Positions 34,668 through 47,130 of a stretch of DNA of 61,044 nt are shown here, piece after piece; positions within the stretch are counted from its first letter, which is position 1; each line of letters begins with the position of its first letter. A model generated the notes under the pieces. It was not told the DNA's origin and did no database searches. It saw only the letters and a program-made list of their open reading frames with translations. The translations under genes were made by a program, and so were the position numbers. The stretch is from Ministeria vibrans ATCC 50519 (lineage: Eukaryota > Opisthokonta > Filasterea). The stretch spans positions 36,779-97,822 of the forward strand of contig CALSCP010002461.1 in NCBI GenBank assembly GCA_943704425.1, given 5' to 3'.

Positions 34668-36713
34668 TTACTTCTTCTCGGTCATGTTAATGCCCAGCAT
34701 GCCCAGAATATTACTGGTGGGCCCAGGAAGTCCAGCCTGCGACGAATACGATTCAAGCAGTGACGAGAGCATGTTGAGATCAATGTCGACAGGCGTCCTA
34801 TCGTCGGCACTGTCCGTGGTTGTTGACGCGGCGGTGGTAGCCGATGCAAAACTTTCCTGAAGTGTGGAGTCGCGCAGCTGTTCATCCATGGCACTGTAGT
34901 ACTCCTGTGTGTCCGCATCACCCACTTGCTCTTTCATCACCAACTCCCCTTCGTCCTCGTCCTCCTCCTCGCTGTTCCCATTTACGAATGGCCCTTTGAG
35001 ACTCGCCATCATCCCGTCAAAGTCAAAGGACACATCCCCACTCCCTTCCCCTTCCTCCGCCGCCACTTCCACTCCGCTAAACTCACTCACCCCCGACAAA
35101 AACCCTTTGAGGCGGTCCATCGACTGCGCCATCATCCGCCCATCCTTCACTTCCTTCTCCTTCTCCTCCTCCTCCTCCTCTTCATCGCCGTCAATGAGAT
35201 CCTTCTCTGTCATCTCACTCTGTCTGTGCCGCTCCAACATCTCCTCCAGTCCCGTCGGAGTCACCTCCAGCCAGGCCAAGTCATCGTCGTCGCTTGGCCG
35301 TCCCTCGCGGTCCCCCGCCACCTCAGCGATCTCGCCTGTCCGCCCAAACAACTCTCGCGCACGCGCATTAGCCACCTCCCGCCACGTCAGCGCATCCGGT
35401 GTACTGGTCACACTACTCTCATCCTCGACCGTACGCCCATAGTGTTCCACTGCAGCACGCCACAGCTCCCTATAGAGCACAGTGCCCTCAGGCTCTCCAC
35501 GAAAATACCCAGAGGCCCTCAACAGCGTCACATACTTGTCCCACGCCGCACCCGACGGCATGGATGATCGAGCTTCCTCTCCTCCATCTCCGGGCGAACC
35601 CTTCTTCTTGGACTTGTACTGCGATGCCAATAGAATCTCAAAGCCACAGGCAAGCTTGATGCCCAGCTCCCACGCAGCCATATACTCGGGAGAGTCGGGC
35701 GGCATGCCAAATGTCTTGGGTGCACCCAGTCGCTCGCTGGAGAGTTGCACAAAGAGCATGCGGTTGAAGGCGACGCGAACAGGCACGAGGGGAGTAAGAG
35801 GCGCAACAGCTGTGGGAGCGCGACACGCGCGCATGTCAATAGGATCACGGTCGCACAGCACACGCACTGCCGCAGCTACAAGTTGCGGCTCCGCAAGGAC
35901 GACTTGCGCAACGCGTTGGGGTAGCATGAGACATGCGTGGTGTGTGTGCGGCACGGGAACACGACCGTGGCGTCGCGCACACGACACTGTCTCTATGCGC
36001 TCCCAGATGCACTCGTGAAAACGAGTGTCAGCACGTGTGTCGAGCGACGCGTCGGCAAGCAGTGCAAGACATGCTTCAATGGGAGGCGGAGTGATGCCCG
36101 GGAACACTGTGATTTCCCGCGGTGTGCGCGGCGGCGGGATGAGATGAAAGGAGCCGGCAAAGAGCCACACTCGCCCCCGCCCAGTATGCTCGCCTTCAAC
36201 CCAGCGGGGCAACACATTGGCACACTCGATGAGCAGGAACTCGCCCTCGCCGTCGCTCAGTCGCACGGCAACGTCTCGGCCATGCCGCTCACTCACCTCC
36301 ACACACAATGCCACCACTGCCCATTCTTCGTCGATGTTGTTCTCTGTCGGATCGAAGACGCCACGCAGCGTGTGCCCGTCGCTCCTGTACAGCTCTGGCG
36401 CCCGCCCACTCTGCCAGATGACGCCGGCAAAGCGTTCGCCGACAAGACGGCAAAAGTCGTCGCGAAAGGTCCTCAACACGTCGTCAGGGCGATCGCTGGT
36501 GGGCATGGCGTGCACAACAATCTCCATGCATGTCTGGACGACGCAGAGAGTGAAAGGGGAGAAGAGGAAGAAGAAGAAGAAGAAGAAGAAGAAGAAGAAG
36601 AAGAAGAAGAAGAAGAAGAAGAAAGAGAGAGCGTGTGTGTATGTGTGCGTAGTAAGAAACGGGGGAGGCGTGCGTGTCGTGCGTACCGAGAGTGTGCCGG
36701 GATTCGCATCCAT
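34668..36713 (-). CDS. ECD: Ecdysoneless (ECD/SGT1 family) homolog
   Basis: Two exons (36713-36687 and 36533-34668) give 630 residues. ECD proteins link the R2TP/PRP8 splicing machinery and cell-cycle control in animals and yeasts; the role here is inferred from homology. Family signatures: FRDDFCRLVGERFAGVIWQ, EFLLIECANVLPRWVEGEH, RVWLFAGSFHLIPPP, then PHTHHACLMLPQRVAQVVL, PQLVAAAVRVLCDRDPIDM and a later WELGIKLACGFEILLAS. The C-terminal third is acidic and Ser-rich (EEEEEEKEKEVKDG, ENSEEEDEDEGEL-like stretches), as usual for ECD, and may carry CK2-type sites. The first exon codes only nine residues. The 153-nt intron contains a GAA/TTC triplet tract of about 60 bp. The gene converges on the preceding one, with 161 bp between the stops. 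Confidence 0.9.
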   Translation of the reverse strand: MDANPGTLSVRTTRTPPPFLTTHTYTHALSFFFFFFFFFFFFFFFFFFFLFSPFTLCVVQTCMEIVVHAMPTSDRPDDVLRTFRDDFCRLVGERFAGVIWQSGRAPELYRSDGHTLRGVFDPTENNIDEEWAVVALCVEVSERHGRDVAVRLSDGEGEFLLIECANVLPRWVEGEHTGRGRVWLFAGSFHLIPPPRTPREITVFPGITPPPIEACLALLADASLDTRADTRFHECIWERIETVSCARRHGRVPVPHTHHACLMLPQRVAQVVLAEPQLVAAAVRVLCDRDPIDMRACRAPTAVAPLTPLVPVRVAFNRMLFVQLSSERLGAPKTFGMPPDSPEYMAAWELGIKLACGFEILLASQYKSKKKGSPGDGGEEARSSMPSGAAWDKYVTLLRASGYFRGEPEGTVLYRELWRAAVEHYGRTVEDESSVTSTPDALTWREVANARARELFGRTGEIAEVAGDREGRPSDDDDLAWLEVTPTGLEEMLERHRQSEMTEKDLIDGDEEEEEEEKEKEVKDGRMMAQSMDRLKGFLSGVSEFSGVEVAAEEGEGSGDVSFDFDGMMASLKGPFVNGNSEEEDEDEGELVMKEQVGDADTQEYYSAMDEQLRDSTLQESFASATTAASTTTDSADDRTPVDIDLNMLSSLLESYSSQAGLPGPTSNILGMLGINMTEKK
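36564..36622. repeat. GAA triplet repeat in ECD intron
   Basis: About 19 GAA triplets (TTC on the gene strand) lie directly upstream of the acceptor at 36534 and serve as its pyrimidine tract. Confidence 0.9.
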
Positions 36714-36920
36714 CGCAATGTCACACGAATAAAAATAAATTGAAATGACTAATGACCGTAATCAAGATCTAGAGCAATCAATGAATGAAACAAAAAGGTA
36801 GAGAAGCAGGAGCAGCTGAGCAGCCGCTGAGAAAAGTCTGTCGAATCACTTGGGAGCGCTGACTGGTCGACTGAGCGAGTGAAACGACAAATACGTACAA
36901 AATATTGTATGAAATACAGA

Positions 36921-36999
36921 TCACTCATACACACGCTTCATCAAAGAGGCAGGTGTCACACTACAAGGTCGCATTCTACTGTTTCGGTTGCTTGTTTTC

Positions 37000-37088
<89 letters not shown>

Positions 37089-37515
37089 AGTGATAGAGAG
37101 AGAGGAGCGAGAAAGAAACAAAGTGATAGAGAGAGAGAGAAACAAAGTGATAGAGAGAGAGGAGCGAGAAAGAAACAAAGTGATAGAGAGAGAGAGAGAG
37201 AGGAGGGAGAAAGAAGCAAGATAGAGAGAGATTGAAGTGAGAAGGAGAGAGCTCAACACAACGACGCTCTCACTTGGCGCTGCAGCGTCCACATCCTCAA
37301 TGGGGTCTTCGGCAAACATGGCGGCAGAGCCCGGGATCATCGGGGCGACTGTTCGGATGACCTACGGGCAAGTGAGAGCGGGGGGAGAGTGTGGGCGGTG
37401 GGGCACACTCAGCGCGTACGTTCATCTGAATGTACACAATGCACAGGGTGCCGCACGACATTGCAGTCGTGAACAAAAGCGATCGGAAGTAGTCACGAGG
37501 TGTTCTAATGATCAT
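36921..37515 (-). CDS. Candidate small single-pass membrane protein
   Basis: The first exon (37515-37420) reads MIIRTPRDYFRSLLFTTAMS followed by one hydrophobic helix. It joins in frame through a 58-nt GTAC-AG intron to 37361-37274 (VIRTVAPMIPGSAAMFAEDP). A third exon starting near 37000 after the long CT tract and ending at a TGA at 36921 would complete about 85 residues, but this part is weak. The size and shape (short N-tail, one helix, acidic end) resemble small mitochondrial inner-membrane or secretory-pathway subunits. No family was recognised. The start codon lies 122 bp from the divergent receptor kinase, which supports a shared promoter. Confidence 0.45.
37003..37230. repeat. GA microsatellite followed by GAAACAAAGTGATAGAG copies
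   Basis: About 80 bp of pure GA is followed by four copies of GAAACAAAGTGATAGAGAG separated by GA or GAGCGAGAAA spacers. Read on the minus strand it is a long pyrimidine tract that could serve as the polypyrimidine tract of an intron in the small membrane protein gene. The same motif recurs at five other GA-tract loci in the window. Confidence 0.85.
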
Positions 37516-37637
37516 GACGTTCAAAAATTGTGAGATTTTGGATCCAACAATTGGCAATTTCCAAACTCATCCATGACAGTGCAGATCAACTCAATGATCT
37601 CTCAAACACACTTTGTGCACCAGAAAACGCCCTTGCA

Positions 37638-40600
37638 ATGCTGCTCGCACTGGCGGTGTGTCTCGTTGCGTTTACAGCGACGCAGGCGCAGCAGGCACCC
37701 CAGCCGGCGTGTAATGTGTGTCGCTGTCGATCATTGGAGTCATCGCCAACGAAACTTGAGCTGGACTGTACGAGCCGCGGGATCACCACCATCCAGGTAT
37801 CTCTGTTTGCTGCACACACACCCTCCCCTGAGCTGCGCTGACACCACAGCTCTCTGTAGCAACTTTCGTTTGCTCACTTGGATGTGCAGAGTCTCAACCT
37901 CAGTTTGAATGCCATCACATATGTGGGCGCAGCGGCCTTTGCGAGCATGCCTGGCCTCACGACACTCGACTTGACCTTCAACGCCCTCCGCGCAGTCGAC
38001 GCCGACGCCTTTTCCAACACATCGTTGACAACACTGAATCTGTCGCAGAACACAAACCTCGCACGGCTCCCATCGCGCGTGTTTGCCTCCCTGCCCGACC
38101 TGACGTCTCTCAACATGAGCTACACCAACATACAGCAGCTGCCGCCCCACCTGTTTGAGCACAACCTCAATCTCACAGTGTTTGTTATGCTCGACGAGAG
38201 CGGGAGTGGTCTCGCTCAGCTGCCGCCCGACACCCTCTTCTCCATGAACCGTCAGCTGGAAGTTCTCAAGCTCGCAATGTGGATTAAAATGCCCGAACGT
38301 AACGCGACGTTATTCTTTACAAACTTGCCGTCGCTGCGCTACCTGTACGTGTGGGGCCTGAACCTTCCGTACATGTCGTCGGCCGACTTTGCCGGTCTGC
38401 CCTCCCTCACTCAGCTAGAGTTACCCTTCTTGATACTGTTCATCAACACCCCACTGGACCTATTTGAGCCTCTAAACAGCACTCTGCGCGTCCTCAATAT
38501 GTTTAACAGTAACCTGCTGTACAACTCGTCGTCGCTTGGCGAAGTGTACGGCGTCATCAATCCCGCACTCTTTGCACCTCTCCGTCTGCTCACCTCCCTC
38601 TACTTCTCATGCAACGTCATCATCAGCACACAGCCTCTCGAGAACCCTTCTCTCGTACATCTCGGCTTTGCGGTGTATGACTCCATCACCAACACAAGCA
38701 CCGTCCTGAGCGCGCGTCTCACCGCTCTCACGAACCTCACCATCAGCGAGACCACCTTCACAGAGCCCAGCCTCGACTTCTCCATGCTCCCCTCCCTCCA
38801 CTCCCTCATTCTCTCTGATATCTCCCTCTCCAGCGTGTACGCTGTCTCTCTCTTCTCCAACTCCTCCCTCGCCACCCTCCACCATCTCCGCATCTTCTCC
38901 TGTCTCGACTGCCCCACCAACACCATCCCTCCTCTTCTCCTTCGCGACACTCACTCCCTCGAAGTCTTCAACTTCCAACAGTCCACTGCTACCCTTCTTC
39001 CCCCTTTTTTCTTCGACTCTTGTCCCCATCTTCGCTCCGTCGGTGTCCAGGGCAACTTTCTTTCCGTCCTTCCAGGTCTCAACACCCAATCTACCCCAAT
39101 CGCCAATCGTCGGTTAATCTCACCTTTTGTGTTTGTTTCCTTTCGTTTTTCTTTGCACTATCATCATAGATAATCTCTTTCGGTTTAATTCCGAACTCAT
39201 TCTTTTCGATGCGGGTACCTTTAACATTTTTATCTGTACTGAAATGACTCGCACTGATTGTTTTTTTTGTTCGTGTGCCTATGTGGGTTTAGCGTATAAT
39301 AATATTCAAACCATTCCCGACAACCTTTTCCAGTACACAAAGTCCATTGAGAGCATTACTCTGAAGAGTTTTTTTGGATCTCATTTAAGTGAAGGTATTT
39401 CCCAACACATTTTTTTTGTTTTTGTTTTTGTTTTTGCGGACCTCTCACATGTCCAGCCTATCACGTTCTCACCATTATCTCTCTTTCCTCTTTTGTTTGC
39501 TTTCTCTTCTCACACGTACACGTTTCTTTCTCTCAGATCTGTTCCAGGGTCTGACCAACCTGACTTTACTTGACCTCAGCTTCTGCAACAACCTGATTCC
39601 TCCCCCTCGTCTCTTTCACAACCTTCACCGTCTTCTCCTTCTCAATATCGATCAGACTTTCTTTAACAACTCCTGGCTTGACTCTCTTCCTTTTCGCGAT
39701 CTTTCCTCTCTGCAAGCCCTTGCCATGTCTTCTAGCCGTGCATCAGTTCTCGGTTAGTCAGTCACTCACTTTCCCGTCAACACTAATGTATTTTGCATTG
39801 CTGTAGGTCCGGTGGGGCTCTTTGACGCAACTACACTCTCCAGTCTCACGATCTCTAATGCTGGTTTTACGACTGTTGTTCCGGGGGTATTTGGTCCCTT
39901 AGGACCAAGTGAGAAGCACTGCAAAGATCACTGAAGAGTGGTGATTGTTTTGATTTTTTTTTGTTTTTTCTTCATGTAGCTCTAACATCCTTGTGCGTAT
40001 CAAGTTGTCAGATTTCCTCACTTGAACCGTTTACCTTTGCCGAACTCATCTTACTTGAAAATCTTGATTTATCAGGTACAAAACATAATAAAAATAAGAA
40101 AATAAATAAGAAAATAAATAAGAATAATAATAATTTTATTATTTTTTCAGACAATGCACTGACTGAAATTGAAAGTGGACTGTTCGCACCACTGGTGTCT
40201 CTGCAGACAGTCAGTCTGGACAACAATCACATCCGGCAGTTAGGGTCTGTGTTTGGCTCTGCTCCCTCGTCCATTCCACTGACTTCCTTCTCTGCTACTT
40301 TCAACAATATTTCCTTTGTTGACCAGTCGCTCTTTATTCCCGTAACGACAATGACATAATTAATCTCCCCAATCAAATTGCTCTATGTGTGTTCTTGACT
40401 GATAACCTGGTCACAAAAATAATACGTCTTAATTTTAGACGAGTTCTATTGAGTCGATTCTGCTCAAATCGAATCGTATCAACTCATTCAACTTTATCGG
40501 AAGCAGTCCGATCATTCTTGATTTGAGTTTCAACGAACTGACGATTCTCTCTTTCAACGATTGGTCTATCGTTGAGAGCCGTCTTGTTGTGCTTGATTTG

Positions 40601-41766
40601 AGTGAAAATCTGCTGTCACAGGTGTGCGAAAAACAACGCTGTTCTCTCTCTCTCTGAACTCTCATACTCACTTCACTCACGCACCCTCTCGATTGTTATG
40701 TCTCATTAAATGTTAGGTTCCAGCTGTTGCTAGTCAGTCAGAACTTGTGATTGTCTTTGGCAATCCGTTTCCCGGTCCGTTTTGTCCCGGTGGCACGTTT
40801 GGCAAGTTTCCCGTGTGTTCTGTGTGTGCAAGAACATGTCAGGATAAGACAACGGAAAAATAGGAACCTCTCCCAATTCATTGTATCACTCTTGTTTTAG
40901 GTCTCAACAATTATTATGAGTATAATGGTGTCGTGGGACAGCCCGCGGGCTGTAGTGCGCCAGGAGATAAGTCGTGTTGCACTGAGGGATATACCGGTAC
41001 GACGGATGATACTACTCACCAGGCGCTGATCAGTCTCTACTTTCGTTCGTTTTGTTTTTTTTTTGTTTTTTCTTGTTTTTTGTTTTTTTGTTTTTTCTTC
41101 TTCTTTAGGGGAGCAATGCAAATATGTGGTGTCGTGTGCGGCGCAACCTTGCAACACCGACTTAATCTACCCTTTGCCTAACCAATGCCTGACTGTCAAT
41201 GTCACGGATAGTCCTGTACCCGCCGTGCGTCCTGTCTGTCAGTGCACTGTCCCGCCCTTCAGTTACGATGGGCAGTATGGCCCTTCGTGTGTCGCCGAGT
41301 GTCCCTCATTGACGTATCCCGTCGACCATGTGCCTGAGATTGGCTCTGCAGCGTGTCTCCCGTGCAATGTGGCGTGTGTGTATGGGTGTTCTGGGGGCTC
41401 CGTCAACGACTGCAACTACTCCAATCCGCCAATTGCACTTGAAGTGGGTGTTGGCGTGGGACTCAGTGTGCTGATTGTTGGCATAGTGATTACGGTCATT
41501 GTGGTGCGGTACATGCGAGGGAAGCAGCTGAAGCAATCGGAGCTGTATACGCGGTTGCTCGATGAGAAGGATGAGCGAGTGAGAGTGCTGGAGGGGTCGT
41601 GGAGTATCGACGCAAAGGATGTTGAGATTCTGGAGCGGATTGGACGGGGGTCGTATGGCGATGTGTTTCGAGCGCAGTGGGCTGGAAAGGTGGTCGCCAT
41701 GAAGAGGGTAAGACGCATGCAGTGTGATGAAAGAGGAAGATTTCCAGTGTGAGCGTGTGTGTTTGT

Positions 41767-41829
<63 letters not shown>

Positions 41830-42809
41830 CATGTTGTTCTGATTTTGTTTTAGTTGTTGCATGCGGTGCTGGAGATGGACGAGTCGTCAAAGGCGCAGTT
41901 TGCGCGCGAGGTGGACTTTCTGCGGAGTCTCAAACATGCGAATCTGGTGCACTTTTATGGAACGGGAGTGTATGAGGATGCGACACCATTTATTCTGCTG
42001 GAGTTTGTTGAACGGGGGTCGCTCAGGAGTGTGTTGGATGGGGAAGATGAACTGGACTGGCCGTTGCGAGTGCGCTTTGCACTGGACATTGCGCGTGGGA
42101 TGCGCCATTTGCACTCGCGCACGCCGCCTCTGTTGCACCGAGACCTCAAGAGCGAGAATTGTCTTGTGGACGCAAAGTGGACTGTCAAGGTAGGGAGGGA
42201 TTGTGCAAGTGGAGTGTGGCTGAGCGTTTTCCATTCAGGTGTCCGACTTTGGGTCAAGTCAGCTTGCGACAGCGGCGGGTGCGACACGGCCGATTCGTCT
42301 GCCTGAGTCGCGCACAGGCAGTCGCGCGTCGTCCACTCGCACTGCGTCACGCCACACTCGTGAGATGAGTTTGATTGCGTCGGGAGTGAGTGAGGCGAAT
42401 CCCGGGTCGCTTTTGTGGATGGCGCCGGAGATTTTGAATGGCGAGCGGTTTATGCGTGCGTCGGACGTGTACTCGTTTGCGATTGTGCTCTGGGAGATTA
42501 TGACGTAAAAGCAAAACAAAACAGAACAGAAAGCAAAAAGAAATAGCCATAATGTTTTGTCATTTGGGACATGCTATGAGTCACTAAACATTGTGGTGTA
42601 GACGGGATATTCCATTTTCGGCTGAGCCATCGCTTTCGGCGATCACGAGCACTGTGTGCTCGGGCGGCCGACCCGCTGTGGCCACACACACAGACGCACC
42701 ACCGGCGTACGTTGCCTGCATGCGACACTGTTGGACGCACGCTCCCCTCTCGGCGCGCCCGTCCTTTGCGGAAATTGTGCCCGCACTGTTGACCATCGAG
42801 GAAGAGTAG
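37638..42809 (+). CDS. LRR receptor-like TKL protein kinase, copy A
   Basis: Fifteen exons: 37638-37796, 37860-39075, 39170-39214, 39293-39394, 39537-39752, 39807-39908, 39980-40075, 40151-40341, 40439-40621, 40717-40837, 40901-40996, 41109-41707, 41854-42189, 42239-42504, 42602-42809. They give 1311 residues. A signal peptide ([17 protein letters not shown]) and a Cys-rich cap (CNVCRCRS) precede about 25 leucine-rich repeats ([30 protein letters not shown]). A Cys-rich juxtamembrane region follows, then one helix ([20 protein letters not shown]). The kinase has GRGSYGDVF, the Lys in VVAMKR, the Glu in [32 protein letters not shown] and RPSFAEI, so all catalytic residues are kept. The domain is tyrosine-kinase-like (TKL), as in amoeba receptor kinases. 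It likely senses an extracellular ligand and signals inside. Most ectodomain introns are phase 1. The second half is almost identical to copy B. Confidence 0.92.
41754..41828. repeat. GT microsatellite in kinase intron, copy A
   Basis: A GT repeat with two GTTT interruptions lies in the intron between the ATP-lysine exon and the next kinase exon. The matching intron of copy B has the same tract with different length and interruptions. Confidence 0.9.
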
Positions 42810-42996
42810 CCCGACGATATTTCCCTTTTCATGTTTGTTTATGTTTGATATGTCACGATTCACGAATGAAAGTCAAAAGATTAGTATTATTTTCATTTTT
42901 ATATGTGTATTAATATTTCTCTCTCTCTCTCTCCTTTTTGAGTAAACTTTTCGACTTCATTTATTCCTAGTATTATTTTCTGTCACGAGGGTGGTC

Positions 42997-45252
42997 ATGC
43001 GACATGCTCTGATCGTGTGGCTCATTGCATGCACCCTGGCTCAGGCACAGCAGCCGGCGTGCGACGTGTGTCGATGCCATCCGGATGTGTCATCGCCTTC
43101 TCTTCAAATCGACTGCTCCAGCCGAGGCATCACCTCCATCCAGGTACGCGCGACCCCTAGCCCTTACGGACCGTCCGAGTGTGCACAATCATCTGAATTG
43201 CCTTGTTTTCTTCTCTTTTTTGGTAGCAATTGGATTTTGAACACTTGAACATTCAAACTCTCAATTTAAGTCTCAATGCCATTCCATATGTGGGTTCGCA
43301 CGCCTTTGCGAGCATGACGAACCTGACGAAGCTAGACTTGACGTTCAACGCGCTGCACGCAGTCGACAAGGAGGCGTTTGCGAACACATCGCTTGTCTCA
43401 CTCGATTTGTCACACAACGCAAACTTGGCAGATCTCCCACCGTCGCTGTTTGCCTCGCTCGCGGGCCTCGCCTTCCTCAACATGAGCTTCACCAACATCC
43501 AGAGGCTGCCGACCGACGTCTTTGCGTACAACTCCAACCTGACGACTCTCATCATGGACGACAACGATGGCCAGGGTCTGCTCACCTTACCTGCCCCCGA
43601 CACCTTTGCCAACACCACGCGCCTCGAGTCTCTCAAGCTGTCCCTGTGGATCGAATCAACTCAGCGAAACCATTCGCTCTTTTTCAGCAACCTGCCGTCG
43701 CTGCGCGAGCTCTACCTCTCCGGCTTAACTCTACCCTACCTGTCCTCCTTCGACTTTCGCGGGCTACCACGTCTCACCCAACTCGAACTCCCCTTGATCG
43801 CTGTCACTTTGAATGTCCCTTTAGACGTTTTTGCGCCCCTCAACAGCACGCTGCGCGTCCTTAACCTGCGATACAGCCAGTTCCTCTACAACTCGTCGGC
43901 AACGGGCATCGTCTACGGTGTCATTGACCCGGCCATTTTCGCTCCGCTCCGCATGCTCACTACCCTTCAATTTACCTGCGAGACGATCATCAGCACACAA
44001 CCCCTCGAGAATCCTCTTCTTACCGAGCTCAACTTCGAAGTCCAATCGTCCATCAGCAACATGAGTGTCATCCTGAGCGACCGTCTCCCTTCCCTCCACA
44101 TTCTCGCCGTCTACTTCACTAACTTTGACGAGCCCTTTCTCGACTTCTCCATGGTTCCCTCCCTTCAAACCCTCCTTCTCTCCGCCGTTTCCGTCCCCGG
44201 CGACGAGCAGTTTTTCTCTAACACCTCTCTTGCCCATCTCCGCAACCTCACTATTTTCTCGTGCTCCGACTGCTACGCCACTTCAATTCCTCCATTCCTC
44301 CTGCGCGACACTCCGTCCCTCGAAGTCTTCAGCTTTGCCAGTGCCAGTCTCAATTTTCTTCCTCCACACTTCTTCGACGCCTGTCCTCGACTGCGCGTTG
44401 TCTCTCTGCCTTCCAACTCTCTCCAAGCTCTCCCACGTATCACACAACCTATGCCATGTTTTATTTTATACTGTGCCATTTCTCTCTCTCTCTCGTTCCT
44501 TTAGAAAATCTCTTTCAGTTTTCTCCAAACTTGATTTTCTTTGATGTCGGTGAGACACAAAACCAACAACACCATTCTGCCCTCCCTTTCATACACTAAT
44601 GACGACCCTTTTTTTTATTAGCAAACAATGGGCTGCCGTCCATTCCCGACGGTCTATTCCACGACACAAAGGCCATTGAGAATATCAATTTGCAGAGTTT
44701 CGCGGGAGCGACTCTGAGCGAAGGTCTTGCGACATACGAATGCCTGAATATCACTCGAACATGCTCATAGTGACTTGAATTCTCATTCTTATTGCCCTAT
44801 CTCTCTTCTGTTCCCACTCACTATACCATTTCCTGCTCTTTTTTTTTAGATCTCTTCCAAGGATGCACCAACCTGACCACAATCAATCTGAGCTTCAGCA
44901 CCTTTCTCTCTCCTCCAAACCGTCTCTTTCGCAATCTACCTAATCTCGTGTCCCTCTCATTTAACGATGTCAACTTTGACAATCAGTGGCTGCAGTCACT
45001 GCCCTTTCAGGGCCTGACGTCTCTCCAGTCGCTCGTTCTCTCTTCTAATAAAGCGACGATTCTAGGTCAGGTCACACTCGCTAATCCATTGAAACTCACA
45101 TCATAATATTCCTTTTTTGTTTACAATGCAGGTCCTGTGTCGTTATTTGAGTCTACTCCGCTCGCCACTCTCATCATTGAGGATGCCGGCATTACCAGTG
45201 TTGTTCCGGGAGTATTTGGCCCTTTGGGAACGAGTGAGCGAAGCAAAAAGAG

Positions 45253-45286
<34 letters not shown>

Positions 45287-47057
45287 TCTCAATTTGCTGT
45301 CTGCACGTTTCTATGTCTCTTCTTCATCTCTCCCTTTTATCTCACGTTGTGTGTTTTTTTCTTTTAGCTTTGACGTCACTCTCATTGTCCAGTTGCCAGA
45401 TTACTGTTTTGGAGCCGTTCACCTTTGCTGAATTGGTTGCTTTAGAAGCCCTGGATCTCTCAAGTAATCCAATTTTACAAGCTCTACTAAATAGTCAACT
45501 AACCATGTTACTTCAAGACAACGAACTGGCGGAAATTGAAAGCGGGCTGTTTGCCTCATTGGTCTCACTGCAGACCATCAACCTCAACAACAATAACATC
45601 AGTCGTTTGGGCGCTGCCTTTGGTTCTGCTCCCTCCTCCATTCCCCTGACTTCTTTCTCCGCCACATTCAACAACATTTCCTTTGTTGACCAGTCGCTCT
45701 TTATTCCAGTTAGTGATTCTCTTTTATTTCACGGAATTTGCGTATTGATGTACCATTCTTTCTGTTGCAGACAAGTAACATTCAATCGCTTCTACTCAAA
45801 TCAAACCGAATTAGCACAGTGGACTTTGTCACAAGCACTCCGACCATTCTTGACCTGAGTTTCAACGAGCTCAACTTTCTCTCTTTCAACAACTGGAACA
45901 GCTATGACAACCGTCTTATTGTGCTCGATTTGAGTGAAAACCTTCTCTCCCAAGTAACACACTATCAAACTAATGTGACAATTCTAAACGTGATGATTAG
46001 GTTCCCGTGGTTGTTCGCGATGCTAAATTGGTCATTGTCTTTGGTAATCCATTTCCCGGTCCTTTTTGTCCCGGTGGCACGTTTGGCGAGTTTCCCGTGT
46101 GTTCCGTCTGTGCTACGGAATGTAAGGCAGTCTCAAGACATTCTTAATAAGAGTTCCAAAATCCTTCACGTTTAACTTTCTTGTGATTATTTTTGTAGGC
46201 CTTGACATGTACTATAGCTACACCGGAGACGTGGCCACACTAGCAGGATGCAGTGGGCCCGGTGCGAAGGCATGCTGCAATGTTGGATTCACTGGTATGA
46301 AGTTCCATAGAAGTTTGAGTGATTGCGTTTCAACTCTGCACTGGTGCTGTCCTTTCTCGTGTTTTTTTTTTCTTTTTTGTTTTGTTTTGTTTTTTTTCTT
46401 CTTCTGTAGGGGAGCAATGCAAATATGTGGTGTCGTGTGCGGCGCAACCTTGCAACACCGACTTAATCTACCCTTTGCCTAACCAATGCCTGACTGTCAA
46501 TGTCACGGATAGTCCTGTACCCGCCGTGCGTCCTGTCTGTCAGTGCACTGTCCCGCCCTTCAGTTACGATGGGCAGTATGGCCCTTCGTGTGTCGCCGAG
46601 TGTCCCTCATTGACGTATCCCGTCGACCATGTGCCTGAGATTGGCTCTGCAGCGTGTCTCCCGTGCAATGTGGCGTGTGTGTATGGGTGTTCTGGGGGCT
46701 CCGTCAACGACTGCAACTACTCCAATCCGCCAATTGCACTTGAAGTGGGTGTTGGCGTGGGACTCAGTGTGCTGATCGTTGGCATAGTGATTACGGTCAT
46801 TGTGGTGCGGTACATGCGAGGGAAGCAGCTGAAGCAATCGGAGCTGTATACGCGGTTGCTCGATGAGAAGGATGAGCGAGTGAGAGTGCTGGAGGGGTCG
46901 TGGAGTATCGACGCAAAGGATGTTGAGATTCTGGAGCGGATTGGACGGGGGTCGTATGGCGATGTGTTTCGAGCGCAGTGGGCTGGAAAGGTGGTCGCCA
47001 TGAAGAGGGTAAGACACATGCAGTGTGATGAAAGAGGAAGATTTCCAGTGTGAGCGT

Positions 47058-47130
<73 letters not shown>

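Noticed and set aside
41306-41890. Open frame with a Thr-His run antisense to the kinase (repeated at 46607-47191)
   Set aside because: The Thr-His run is the GT microsatellite read on the other strand; its duplication merely follows the duplicated kinase block.
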